Shown one piece after another: positions 42,505 through 51,897 of a DNA stretch of 64,000 bases. Every line of letters starts with the position of its first letter. Positions within the stretch are counted from its first letter, which is position 1. Under the pieces are notes generated by a model. It did no database searches. It worked only from the letters and a program-made list of their open reading frames with translations, and was not told the DNA's origin. The position numbers were made by a program, and so were the translations under genes. This DNA comes from CAZHCA01 sp964530825 (GTDB lineage Bacteria > Bacteroidota > Bacteroidia > Chitinophagales > Saprospiraceae): the NCBI GenBank assembly GCA_964530825.1, contig CAZHCA010000003.1:1-64000 (forward strand), in the 5' to 3' direction.

Positions 42505-43452
42505 TTAGACGGGCCGGCTCCTGCTGCGGGCCAGCGTGGCCGCCAGTCGGCCCCAGCTTCCCACTGCTGGCCGAAAAGATTCCAGTAACCAGTTTTCAAC
42601 GTAGAATCTGCGCTCAGTGAGCCAACGCCAGGTGGCGCGGGGCATCCATTTCAAAAAGATAGCCAGGAGAGACCGGCCGAACAGCAGGACGGCAGTGAGA
42701 TTATTGCGGGTAGGCCGCCGACGCTCACTATCGCGTTCTTGGGCATAGGTGGCCCGGAAGTGCCACCCTAGGCGGTATTTCGCCGGCATTACCAAGTGAT
42801 CGATGGCCAGCTCGGGATCAAATCCGATGGTGTATCCCCGCCTACGGGCACGATCTTGCCATTCGTCCTCCTCGGCGTAGCCCATCCTCCCCTGACGCAT
42901 TCCAAAGCCCGTTGAAAAGTTGCCGGCCTGCTCGAAGACTTCGCGTTTAGCCAGCAGTATGCCTGCAGCTACGTAGCCGTCGCAGACCGGGCCAAATTCG
43001 GTACGCGGCAGGGTCATGCGGACGTACTCCGGTCGCAACCAGCGCGGCGGCGCCTGCAAGGGATACCAAGGGTGAAATTGTCCGCCAGTGATATCGAAAA
43101 GCGGGCGTTGCATGTGTTGTCGCACGCGGTCCATAGTATCCGGTCGCACGCGCGCATCGTCGTCGAGGAATAGAAGGTATTCAGCAGTAGTGGCCCCGAT
43201 AGCGGTATTCCGCGGCGCACTGGAGCCAATTTTTTTTTCTGTTAATAGCTGCAGATTGGACCACTGCCGGCCCAATTCCTGCAGGTAGGGCCAGGTGTCG
43301 TCGGAAGAAGCATTGTCGACCACGACTACTTGCACACCGGGGTACTTGTCAGCCTGCGCCAATAAAACCGGCAAAGTCAATGCCAGTATAGACCTGCGAT
43401 TGCGCGTAGGCACCACGATGGCCAGTTGCTGATGCCTCTTTCCCAACATCAA
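42505..43452 (-). CDS. Glycosyltransferase family 2 protein
   Basis: A 315-residue GT2 enzyme: LAIVVPTRNRRSILALTLPV, then VVVDNASSDDTW at about residues 37-48, and YLLFLDDDARV with the DXD motif near 94-97. The C-terminal part has a hydrophobic helix (LTAVLLFGRSLLAIFLKWMP). Its ATG overlaps the stop of the porU-like gene by 4 bp, an odd partner for a glycosyltransferase. It suggests either that the sortase and the glycan cluster share a transcript or that the cluster was inserted behind porU. Confidence 0.87.
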   Translation of the reverse strand: MMLGKRHQQLAIVVPTRNRRSILALTLPVLLAQADKYPGVQVVVVDNASSDDTWPYLQELGRQWSNLQLLTEKKIGSSAPRNTAIGATTAEYLLFLDDDARVRPDTMDRVRQHMQRPLFDITGGQFHPWYPLQAPPRWLRPEYVRMTLPRTEFGPVCDGYVAAGILLAKREVFEQAGNFSTGFGMRQGRMGYAEEDEWQDRARRRGYTIGFDPELAIDHLVMPAKYRLGWHFRATYAQERDSERRRPTRNNLTAVLLFGRSLLAIFLKWMPRATWRWLTERRFYVENWLLESFRPAVGSWGRLAATLARSRSRPV

Positions 43453-46400
43453 CGCAACAAGACCATTTTACCGAAGCCGTTCTCCATTCCGGCGGCAACG
43501 CCTTCGGTATATTCGATGGGAATAATCTCTCCTTCCTCGTCGCGCACCATGAATTGGTAAAGGTAGATGCCATTGGCCAGGCGGTCGCCGAAGTTATCGC
43601 GCCCGTCCCAGGCATAGTCCGTGAGATGCGTTCCGACCTCAAGCGGGCCCATTTCCGCGGGCGTGATCTCGCGCACGACTCTCCCAGAGATGGTGTATAT
43701 CCTGATCAGGTAGTCATGGATGGGGCGGTCGCCGGTCAGGGTGTATTGAAAACGCGTACTCGTCGTGAACGGATTGGGGTAGTTGTACAGGTTGCGCAAC
43801 TTACTTTCGCGCTCAATTTCGAATGATTTCCGGTAGGCGCGCCCCCCGGCGGCATTGCCGGCCGCATCCTCGGCACTTACAGTAAGTTGATACACCCCGC
43901 TCTGAGTCAGGCCGGGTGTAAGCAGGATTTCGGTTACGCTACCCGTACTATCCCGGCGTTCGTTCAGTTGTACCCAAGGCAGGCTGAAATGGATACGCTC
44001 GATCTTTCCGTCGGGATAGGTAAGCCGCATATCATAAAGGCTGGTATCCCCTACTGAAAAGTAGGCATTATCGTCGGTCGTCCGGATGAGAATCGTGGGA
44101 TTGGCCGAGATTAGTTCCCCTTCCATGATATAGCGCCCGTCGTAAGTAATATCCAGCAAGGGCGGACGGTCATCGCCCCGTACGTCGAAGGCCGACAGGA
44201 AGGTATTGTTGAGAAAAGTGTATTCTTCAATGGTGCTGTCTGGGTTAGTAATGGCCTGGAAACGGTAACGATCCGGTACCCACTCGGTGGTGGCCGCCCG
44301 GAAGAAAAGCGTATCGGTTTCATCAACGAATAATCCGGGCACACGTAAGGTGTAAAAAAAAGTACTCCCGCTTTCTCCACTAGTCTGCCAGGCGGTGGTA
44401 ATGCTATCGGCTATTGGTTCGCCTACATTCGTCAAAGCCAGGGCCAGGCGCAGGCTGTCGCCCTGTTCCAGGCTATCCGGCCCCATTTGCAGGTAGGTGT
44501 TTGGGTCGACGGCTAATTCTGGGACACCCCGGTAGTTGATTTTCCAGAAAGCCAGGTCGGGCGAAGTGGTATTGACGACGTCCTCGGCGGTAAATTGTAA
44601 TTGAAGGTAGGGATATTCATCGGCCCGGATACTGCGCAAGTCGAGCCCGGACTGGGTAAGCTCGTCAAACAACAATGCTGTAGTACCATCGGCGCGCACC
44701 CCGAAAACCGAAAAGAAAAAGGTGTCGACAGCTTCGGTAGCCAGCATTTCCCAATGCAGACTTTCCCAGGCAGATGCGGGTCCCAGCGGTACGGAGCGCA
44801 TTTTACCCCGCGGCCAAAAACGGCGGATGGGAGCATTGACAAAGACCGTACCGGTCGGGTCGGCGGCCACCTGCTCGGCATAAACAACCCCTCCTTTGCG
44901 GTAATGGAAGACATAGGGACGCGGGTCATTTTTCAACTGGCGGATCAGTCCGGCTCCTTGGTTTTCCAAAACATTGAAAAGATTAGCTCCTGCGTACAAG
45001 AGGGAATCAGCTGCCCAGTCTTGAATAAACAGGCTGTCGCGGTAGCGGCGCTGGGCAGTATATAGTACGACCTCGAAACCGTCCGGCACCGTATCGCGCA
45101 GAAAATGGATCAGGTTGAGGCGCTCTTCCGGTGTACTCACGGGGAAAGCGAAACACGCACTGGGATTTTGGTACCGCTCTTGTACGCTGCCATATAGCCC
45201 GGGGTTTGGATTGCGTTGGAAACGGCCCAGCGTATCGAAGAATACCACATTAATGGAATTGGGCATTTCCCAGGGGAAAAATTCGGCCCAACGCACGCCG
45301 TTAACCAGGCATTGAGGCTGGATACCGGTATTATCCCAGATGCGATTGGTCACCTGAAAGTCAAGAATATTCGGACTGAACTGCAGTTTGCCGTCCGCTT
45401 CGACCTGAAGGTCGTCAAGATCATTGCGTTGCAACTGGTCGCGGTGCCCCTGGTACCATCCGGTTTCCGGATCAGGACTATAGTAAAAGGACGATTCGCT
45501 CCAGGTAAAGCCCAGGTCAGCACTCGTACTATCGGGGCTTACCCGCCAGTAATACACCCGCCCTGCTTCGGGCAAGGCCGCTTGGCGATGGGTGATCAGG
45601 CCGCCTTTAACTTGGAGCGTAGAGCGCCTTTTGAAAGGAGAGTCGAACGTCCCTACCGTATCGATCTCCAAAAAATAGGTTTGCGGACTCAGGTGTACGT
45701 TGGCAGTGTAAGCACGCAAGGTGAGCGAATCGGATACAGGCAGCATGCCAAATTCGGGTGGGCTCAGGGGCCGCACTGCATTGTCGATCACAAAAAAGGG
45801 CGCACCGGGGCGACCGTCTTCTCCAATCAGGACGTTGTTCTGACTTGCAGCCGCAGGGGTTTCGGCTCCCGGGGAGCGGATTTCAGCCAACAAGCGGTTC
45901 CGGCCAAGCATATCTTCCAGAACCGGAAAAGTAAAAACGTGGGAGCTTCGGAAGGCCGGAGCCGGGAGCCGGAAGGCATAGTCTTCCGATAATTGGCCGC
46001 TAGCCAGTTGGAAACGCACTTCCAGATCGAGGCTGTCGCCAAAGTTGTAGCGCCCTAAATTGGCCAGATCGATAGCCACCGAAAAGCTATCTTGTTCAGC
46101 AGCGATCCGCTCGGGATTGAAGCGAACGCCATTGGGGGCAAATAAGTAGTCGGGACCTTCCGATGGGAACAGCTGCAATGCCGGATCACCATGTAGAATG
46201 AATTGTTGAATGAGGGTGACGTTGCCGACCCCGATGTTGTCCGTTAGTTCTTCGAAGCTGTACAGCAGGCTTTCCCCGATGGTGCTGCCGTAGTATTCGT
46301 CGCCGATTTTCCGGTACAGTTCCTCGCCTAGGTCGACCAGGGAAGAAAGAAAGCCCAACCCGCGGGAAGCCGCGAAGGCGACTGCCCCTTTGCGCTCTAA

Positions 46401-48449
46401 AAAAATAAAGCGCTCCGAGATACCGTCATTTTCGGCAAAAATATTACCGGCATAGCAGCCCAATGAATACATGACCGGATACCGGTTGGTGTTGTTGTAG
46501 TTGTCGGGATTATCGATGCTGAAGTCGAAGTTACCCTGCCCCGAGTGGCCCAGAAAAGTAATGGCACTCACCCCGCGGTTGATGCGGTCAAAAATCTGGT
46601 CGCTGAGAGACACTTCAATGGGATCCGCACTGCGCTTGTAAAAGGCCGATACTTCGGCCCCATAAGCGGAACGTTCCAAACTGCCGGCTAAACCTTCCAA
46701 GGTGCTGCGAATAAAGTTTTGTTCGGATTGGCTGTTCCCGCCCCCCAGATGCAGTACGTTTTTCATCCAGGATCGCTCCGCAAAGGTCTGCGGATTGAGC
46801 TGGTTGGCTTCATTGCCCCGGACTTTATCCAGGTACAAGGCTACATCGGCCGGTTTTTTTGCCGCCAGGCGGCCTACCGGGAAAAGCGGCGTGATGGCAT
46901 TGCCTTCGGAAAAGGCCATATGATCACTCACCGGATGCCCGTAGGACGGGACAAAAAAGGTATTGCCGGCTGCGTTGTTGACGGCACCGGCCGATCGCAT
47001 ATCCGGCAGTTCCCGGCCCTTACCGATAATGAATAGCGCCGCGGGCAGGCGGTCGATCGCTTTGAGGTAGTTGGCAAAGTTTTTCAGGCAAACTCCGTGA
47101 CGCTGGATGCCGTAGCCGAACTGTTCGTAAAGTTCCTGGATTTCGATAATCTGCGGCCGGTAGCCGCCCCCCTCGGGTGAACTGCGGTAAGCAGCGTACT
47201 CAGCCACCCAATCCGTGCCAGTAGCATCGCTGCGCAGTTGGGGATGGGTCAGTAGGATATAATCGGCATCGATATCTTCGAAGCTGCGAAAATCAACGGG
47301 GATGAGCGTGTCCGGCCGGAAGAACTGGCCGGGAAGATTGAAGAAAAGTTCGTCCGCATCGCCCGCTTCCCACCAGATGCGCCCACGGGAATCGGGTAGG
47401 TAGCGCTCACCACGCCGGGGTGCGTAAGCAGGATCGCCCGCCCAATCCGGCAAGGAGAACCAGGCGGATCGTCCGGAAGCTGGAATTTCCAGACGCGAAG
47501 CAGTGGCCGGGCCAAAGGCGTTTTTGCGCGGGTAATCCACGGTAATGGCAGCTACCGCGAAGCGGTCGTTATTATCTAACAGGCTTCGGATGCTTATCCG
47601 GTGGCGGTCCTGCAGTGCCGCTATGGGAATCTCAAACTGGTAGTGCCGCATGCCCACGCCGGTAAAAGCATCCCGGATAAGCTCCTGGTCATCGAGGGTG
47701 ATGCTGATGTCGTGTCCTTCTCCGCCCAGGTTAGTGATGAGGCGAACGTGCACGGTAGCAGGGCCGCGGTCGGTAGCCAGATCATCGAGATCGGCCCGGT
47801 AGCTATGCTCCCGGCGGAGCCCAGTCGCGAAACCGTCGCCGTTGAATTCTGAGCGGTAGATATCAAACCCCGCCACCTTGACGTAGGTCTTATAATAGCG
47901 ATTGGCATAGTTGACCTGGCGGCGGAACCTGTGCCAGCTGCGTACGGCAGCGCCCGACGTATCGGCGTGCGGCGTTGTAACCGTTGCGTAGCGCAGGCCT
48001 GGTTCGTCGCCCCAAGTGAGAAAGTAGGCAGCTGTATCGGTCACCAGACTATAATCCGAGTTGAGCTGCTGGGTTGCAGGATCGGCGTATCCGTACGCAT
48101 CTAATTCTCCGCGATTGCGCTGGCCCACAAATTCGATGTAATCACCGACCTCCAGGGGCTGGTCGCCTGAGGAGACGTAAATGGGTTGTTCCTCTCCGAA
48201 TCGAAAGAGTTGAAACCGGTCGCCTGGAAGCGTGGTTAGCGGTACACCGGCGGCAGATAATTGACGGTAGTCTAACCGATAGACACCATCGGAGGCAATG
48301 GGGATGCGAAAATAATTTTGGCCGTAATCAATCCACTCATTCCCGTAGCGGACCTTACCCGCTTCATCGACCAACTGTCCCCAAATAGAAACAGAACCGA
48401 ACATCAACCATAGGACCAGGGTGAAACGTTTTCTCATGGGATGATGCAT
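43449..48449 (-). CDS. porU: Type IX secretion sortase, C25 peptidase family (PorU/PorU2-like)
   Basis: A 1666-residue surface protein. A signal peptide (KRFTLVLWLMFGSVSIWG) is followed by an N-terminal domain typical of PorU (YGNEWIDYGQNYFRIPIASD). The gingipain-like C25 catalytic core is at about residues 400-760: DYILLTHPQL, ITFLGHSGQGNFDF with the catalytic His, and YSLGCYAGNIF with the catalytic Cys. A long beta-rich stretch and a C-terminal FlgD-like/T9SS domain (NLYNYPNPFTTSTRFQYTL, WDGRDNFGDRLANGIYLYQF) complete it. PorU removes the sorting tail of T9SS cargo and attaches the cargo to a surface lipid. It is much longer than the P. gingivalis enzyme, which fits the second type often called PorU2; I cannot decide between the two. 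Confidence 0.85.
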   Translation of the reverse strand: MHHPMRKRFTLVLWLMFGSVSIWGQLVDEAGKVRYGNEWIDYGQNYFRIPIASDGVYRLDYRQLSAAGVPLTTLPGDRFQLFRFGEEQPIYVSSGDQPLEVGDYIEFVGQRNRGELDAYGYADPATQQLNSDYSLVTDTAAYFLTWGDEPGLRYATVTTPHADTSGAAVRSWHRFRRQVNYANRYYKTYVKVAGFDIYRSEFNGDGFATGLRREHSYRADLDDLATDRGPATVHVRLITNLGGEGHDISITLDDQELIRDAFTGVGMRHYQFEIPIAALQDRHRISIRSLLDNNDRFAVAAITVDYPRKNAFGPATASRLEIPASGRSAWFSLPDWAGDPAYAPRRGERYLPDSRGRIWWEAGDADELFFNLPGQFFRPDTLIPVDFRSFEDIDADYILLTHPQLRSDATGTDWVAEYAAYRSSPEGGGYRPQIIEIQELYEQFGYGIQRHGVCLKNFANYLKAIDRLPAALFIIGKGRELPDMRSAGAVNNAAGNTFFVPSYGHPVSDHMAFSEGNAITPLFPVGRLAAKKPADVALYLDKVRGNEANQLNPQTFAERSWMKNVLHLGGGNSQSEQNFIRSTLEGLAGSLERSAYGAEVSAFYKRSADPIEVSLSDQIFDRINRGVSAITFLGHSGQGNFDFSIDNPDNYNNTNRYPVMYSLGCYAGNIFAENDGISERFIFLERKGAVAFAASRGLGFLSSLVDLGEELYRKIGDEYYGSTIGESLLYSFEELTDNIGVGNVTLIQQFILHGDPALQLFPSEGPDYLFAPNGVRFNPERIAAEQDSFSVAIDLANLGRYNFGDSLDLEVRFQLASGQLSEDYAFRLPAPAFRSSHVFTFPVLEDMLGRNRLLAEIRSPGAETPAAASQNNVLIGEDGRPGAPFFVIDNAVRPLSPPEFGMLPVSDSLTLRAYTANVHLSPQTYFLEIDTVGTFDSPFKRRSTLQVKGGLITHRQAALPEAGRVYYWRVSPDSTSADLGFTWSESSFYYSPDPETGWYQGHRDQLQRNDLDDLQVEADGKLQFSPNILDFQVTNRIWDNTGIQPQCLVNGVRWAEFFPWEMPNSINVVFFDTLGRFQRNPNPGLYGSVQERYQNPSACFAFPVSTPEERLNLIHFLRDTVPDGFEVVLYTAQRRYRDSLFIQDWAADSLLYAGANLFNVLENQGAGLIRQLKNDPRPYVFHYRKGGVVYAEQVAADPTGTVFVNAPIRRFWPRGKMRSVPLGPASAWESLHWEMLATEAVDTFFFSVFGVRADGTTALLFDELTQSGLDLRSIRADEYPYLQLQFTAEDVVNTTSPDLAFWKINYRGVPELAVDPNTYLQMGPDSLEQGDSLRLALALTNVGEPIADSITTAWQTSGESGSTFFYTLRVPGLFVDETDTLFFRAATTEWVPDRYRFQAITNPDSTIEEYTFLNNTFLSAFDVRGDDRPPLLDITYDGRYIMEGELISANPTILIRTTDDNAYFSVGDTSLYDMRLTYPDGKIERIHFSLPWVQLNERRDSTGSVTEILLTPGLTQSGVYQLTVSAEDAAGNAAGGRAYRKSFEIERESKLRNLYNYPNPFTTSTRFQYTLTGDRPIHDYLIRIYTISGRVVREITPAEMGPLEVGTHLTDYAWDGRDNFGDRLANGIYLYQFMVRDEEGEIIPIEYTEGVAAGMENGFGKMVLLR

Positions 48450-48674
48450 TTACATTTCAAATATCGGTTTTTTAGGCTTAAGGGGCAGGCCGTTGAAGAT
48501 TTTTACAAAACTTAAAACTTTCCCATTAAAAGAGAAGGCACGCTTACCTGACCTAGGGGGAATTGTTATTGAATGTCAGCTGTTGGGCAAATTCCGCCCC
48601 TCGGCGCATATCCGGAACCCTTTATCCCTAACCTCTATTTTTTCTTAATTTGCCCAAGCAAAAACCAAAATTCC
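48450..48674. other. Divergent intergenic region, porU and rhomboid gene
   Basis: 225 bp separating the two divergent starts. Nothing beyond generic AT-rich promoter-like sequence; no exact -7 box in a good position for either gene. Confidence 0.35.
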
Positions 48675-49379
48675 ATGTTTTTTCCCATCGGTGATGATCA
48701 GATCAGGGGCGGTAAAACTCCAATCGTGAGTTACGGATTGATTGCCCTCAATGTCCTCTTCTTTTTCTACGAAATTCAGCAGGGCAGTGGCCTGGAAGCT
48801 TTTCTCGAGCAATATGGGTCCGTCCCGGCTGAAATCACACAAGGACAGAATTTATATACTCTTTTTTCCAGTATGTTTCTCCATGCCGGTTGGGGGCATT
48901 TGCTGGGGAATATGGTATTTCTTTGGATTTTTGCCGACAATATCGAGGCCATTATCGGAAATATCCGGTTTTTGATCTTCTACATCCTTGGCGGTCTGGC
49001 CGCCCATGCACTTCATATCTTTACCGACCCCGACAGCGCCATTGTCACGGTGGGCGCCAGTGGGGCCATTTCGGCCGTCATGGGAGCCTACCTGGTGATG
49101 TTTCCTCGCTCCCGGGTACGCATTTTATTTCTATTAATTATCATTCCTCTTTTCTTCTACGTACCGGCCTTTCTTTTTCTGGGCCTCTGGATCTACATGC
49201 AGTTCGCCAGTGGCTTTGGCCAGCTTTACAGTATGCAAGAGGGCGGCGGGGGTGTGGCCTACTGGGCCCATATTGGCGGATTTGTATTCGGTGTCTTGGC
49301 CGGCTTCCTGTACCGCGATGAAGTAAAGGCGTTTTTCGAAGCCAGGTACGGCAACACCCCCGTTTCGTACGACCGGTAG
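48675..49379 (+). CDS. Rhomboid family intramembrane serine protease
   Basis: A 234-residue membrane protease with six or seven membrane segments. The catalytic Ser is in TVGASGAISAVMGAYL, the His in YWAHIGGFVFGVLAGF, and the structural motif SMFLHAGWGHLLGNMVFL holds the conserved His/Asn. The ATG at 48675 (MFFPIGDDQ) is chosen because the family begins there; a longer frame from 48573 adds 34 unrelated residues. It is a stand-alone gene; substrates are unknown. Confidence 0.92.
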   Translation: MFFPIGDDQIRGGKTPIVSYGLIALNVLFFFYEIQQGSGLEAFLEQYGSVPAEITQGQNLYTLFSSMFLHAGWGHLLGNMVFLWIFADNIEAIIGNIRFLIFYILGGLAAHALHIFTDPDSAIVTVGASGAISAVMGAYLVMFPRSRVRILFLLIIIPLFFYVPAFLFLGLWIYMQFASGFGQLYSMQEGGGGVAYWAHIGGFVFGVLAGFLYRDEVKAFFEARYGNTPVSYDR

Positions 49380-49513
49380 CCCCTTCGGAAGGCTCAAAGA
49401 GCATGAACTCCCATCCCGCCGTTAAACTGGTGTTAAACCGCAGAGCAAATCTTACCAAACCGTTACTTTAAGCAATATTTTAAGGTAACATAAGTTAAAA
49501 GACCGCTGTGCGC

Positions 49514-49552
49514 CCCCTTGAACAACCCAGGGAAGGCATGCAGCAGCTAAGG
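49514..49552 (+). ncRNA. Candidate SRP (4.5S) RNA core
   Basis: The spacer before the histidine kinase has the order TGAAC, CAGG (49528-49531), ten bases, AGCA (49542-49545). This is the spacing of the universally conserved SRP RNA helix 8 internal loop, where the two loop strands CAGG and AGCA are separated by a three-pair stem and a tetraloop. CCTT (49516-49519) and AAGG (49549-49552) can close it. Against it: the apical ten bases pair poorly, the tetraloop is not GNAR, and the 5'/3' arms do not pair convincingly. Outer limits are unknown. Confidence 0.35.
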
Positions 49553-49568
49553 AAATCCTTGCCGGGTA

Positions 49569-51053
49569 ATGAATAAACGGGCCATTTGGGTAATTATCGG
49601 ATTGATGACGGCAGCCGTGATCGGCGTGGTGTGGCTACAGGTAGACCTCATCCGCACGGCTATCCGGATCAATGAGGAGCGGTTCGATCGCAACGTGCAG
49701 TCGGCACTTGCCGAGGTCGTCAAATACCTAGAGTACGAAGAGGTCAAGACCGAGGTTTATTCGTCAGTAAACGGTTTTCAGATGAACTATCCGCTGCAGG
49801 ATGTCTTACCTGGTGGTCGTTTCGGCACCGGCCAGTCCTCTCTGAGTCTCGGTAGTCTGGCAACTGACCGGGCCTTACGCTCGCAAGAGCGCAAGCAGCT
49901 TTTCGATCGCCTGATTACGAATCCGCGTCTCGCGGCGCTTTATGGCCGCACGGCCTGGAGCCGCCCACTCGAAGAACGGATACCGCTGGGGTTCCTGGCT
50001 AACGTGCTGCGGCAAGAACTCTCCAATCGAGGTATTCAAACCGCCTTTAACTACGGTGTCTTTTCGGCTGAAAAGCGCAGTTTTGTCATCGCTAATGGGC
50101 ATTACACCGTTGAAGATCCCGATCCGAACAGCGTCATTCCAGGGTACCGCAATATTTACACTTCGCAATACAAAGTAAATCTGTTCCCCGACGAAGATCC
50201 GACCCCTGGCTGGCTGGCCGTGCATTTCCCCAATCGCACCAACATCATCTGGAGCTCCTTGTGGAAGAATTTTTTGGGCACCCTGTTTTTCACCCTGCTC
50301 ATCCTGTTTTGTTTTGCCTATACCCTGCACGTCATATTTCGGCAGAAGAAGGTATCTATGATGAAGACCGACTTCATCAACAACATGACACACGAGTTCA
50401 AGACGCCCATTGCGACTATTTCCCTGGCTGCCGACAGCATTGGCAGCCCCATGATTGCCCATCAGGCCAATAAAGTACAGCGCTTTGCTCATATCATCAA
50501 GCAGGAGAATGCGCGCATGAACGCACAGGTAGAGAAAGTACTGCAGATGGCGCTCATCGACAAAAGGGACTTCAGCCTTAACCTGAGCGAGGTGAACCTA
50601 CACGAGATTATCGAAGATGCCGTGGAAAATATCAACCTGCAAGTAGAAAAGAAGAATGGGAAGGCCAAGGCCCACCTCAGGGCTAAGCAGCCGATCGTAG
50701 AAGGCGACCTCACCCATATTTCAAATATAATGAATAACTTATTGGATAATGCCAATAAGTACTCTCCGGATAAGCCCGAAATTTCGGTACACACACGCAA
50801 TGTGTCCCGCGGGGTGGAAGTTATAGTTAAAGACCGTGGCGTAGGAATGAGTAAGGAAGTACGCAAGCACATCTTCGACAAGTTCTACCGGGTACACACC
50901 GGTAACCTGCACGATGTGAAAGGTTTCGGCCTTGGCCTTAGCTACGTGAAAGCCATGATGACTGCCCACAAAGGACAGATCGATGTCAAAAGTGAACTAG
51001 GTAAGGGAAGCAGCTTTGTTTTGTTTTTTCCCTTCCGGGTTCAACAAAACTAA
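49569..51053 (+). CDS. Sensor histidine kinase
   Basis: A 494-residue membrane kinase. One membrane segment is at residues 4-25 (IWVIIGLMTAAVIGVVWL) and a second at about 238-262 (LGTLFFTLLILFCFAYTLHV), with a periplasmic sensor domain of about 210 residues between them. The HisKA domain has NNMTHEFKTPIATIS with the phospho-His, and the ATPase has the N box NNLLDNANKY, G1 VKDRGVGMS, F box FDKFYRV and G2 GFGLGLSYV. It lies 57 bp upstream of its partner response regulator. The signal is unknown. The arrangement is like RprX-type kinases of Bacteroidota. Confidence 0.95.
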   Translation: MNKRAIWVIIGLMTAAVIGVVWLQVDLIRTAIRINEERFDRNVQSALAEVVKYLEYEEVKTEVYSSVNGFQMNYPLQDVLPGGRFGTGQSSLSLGSLATDRALRSQERKQLFDRLITNPRLAALYGRTAWSRPLEERIPLGFLANVLRQELSNRGIQTAFNYGVFSAEKRSFVIANGHYTVEDPDPNSVIPGYRNIYTSQYKVNLFPDEDPTPGWLAVHFPNRTNIIWSSLWKNFLGTLFFTLLILFCFAYTLHVIFRQKKVSMMKTDFINNMTHEFKTPIATISLAADSIGSPMIAHQANKVQRFAHIIKQENARMNAQVEKVLQMALIDKRDFSLNLSEVNLHEIIEDAVENINLQVEKKNGKAKAHLRAKQPIVEGDLTHISNIMNNLLDNANKYSPDKPEISVHTRNVSRGVEVIVKDRGVGMSKEVRKHIFDKFYRVHTGNLHDVKGFGLGLSYVKAMMTAHKGQIDVKSELGKGSSFVLFFPFRVQQN

Positions 51054-51110
51054 CGACCGGCCGGCCGGCAGCGATAATCTGTGGCTCAGTTGGTACAAAA
51101 CACAATCCTT

Positions 51111-51833
51111 ATGAGCAATCACAAAATTCTCTTAGTAGAAGACGATCAGAACTTCGGTGATGTGTTACGCTCCTACCTGGAAATGCACGACTACGAAGTT
51201 ACCCTGGCGACCGATGGGGTCGCAGGGTTGGAAAGTTACCAAAAAGGTAAATTCGACCTGTGCATCTTTGACGTTATGATGCCTAAAAAAGACGGCTTCA
51301 CGCTGGCCGAAGAAATTCGCGACGAAGATGCCGACATGCCCATCATTTTTCTAACGGCTAAAACCATGAAAGACGACGTACTAAAGGGTTTTAAGCTGGG
51401 AGCCGACGATTATATCACCAAACCTTTTAATTCCGAAGAACTTCTACTCCGCATTCAAGCCATCCTTAAGCGTAGCCAACACAAAACGGATCCACGTGAG
51501 GAAATAAAAGAATTTACAATTGGTAAATATCACTTTAATTTTCCATTGAGAATTCTTACCTTTGATCCTGGAGGTCCTGAAGAGGATAAGCAGAAGCTTT
51601 CTCCAAAAGAAGCACAGCTGCTACGTATGTTTGCCATCTATAAGAACGATATCCTCCCCCGCTCTGAAGCACTTACCAAAATCTGGGGTGAGGACAACTA
51701 CTTCACCGCCCGCTCCATGGATGTTTTTGTAACAAAACTACGCAAGTATCTCAAGCGGGACGAACAAATCGAGATTGTCAATATTCACGGGAATGGTTTC
51801 CAGTTGCTCGTGAAGGCAGAAGAAGAAGCATAA
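51111..51833 (+). CDS. OmpR-family response regulator (RprY-like)
   Basis: A 240-residue regulator. The receiver has ILLVEDDQ, the phospho-acceptor Asp 54 in IFDVMMPKKDG, Thr in FLTAKT and Lys in DYITKPF. The C-terminal winged helix has the OmpR pattern LSPKEAQLLRMFAIYKNDIL and SMDVFVTKLRKYLK, then a final hairpin. The ATG at 51111 (MSNHKILLVEDD) is preferred over a longer frame from 51081. It works with the kinase just upstream. A strong terminator follows at 51858-51890. Confidence 0.95.
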   Translation: MSNHKILLVEDDQNFGDVLRSYLEMHDYEVTLATDGVAGLESYQKGKFDLCIFDVMMPKKDGFTLAEEIRDEDADMPIIFLTAKTMKDDVLKGFKLGADDYITKPFNSEELLLRIQAILKRSQHKTDPREEIKEFTIGKYHFNFPLRILTFDPGGPEEDKQKLSPKEAQLLRMFAIYKNDILPRSEALTKIWGEDNYFTARSMDVFVTKLRKYLKRDEQIEIVNIHGNGFQLLVKAEEEA

Positions 51834-51857
51834 AATAGTTTTTGGGATTATGATTAC

Positions 51858-51890
51858 GGTTGGGTAACACGGTTGCCCAGCCCTTTTTTT
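51858..51890 (+). terminator. Intrinsic terminator after the response regulator
   Basis: GGTTGGGTAAC pairs with GTTGCCCAGCC (11 bp with G-T pairs) around the loop ACG, followed by a run of seven T. It ends the two-component operon 25 bp after its stop and just before pyrD, whose ATG is at 51898. Confidence 0.85.
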
Positions 51891-51897
51891 ACTGTAC

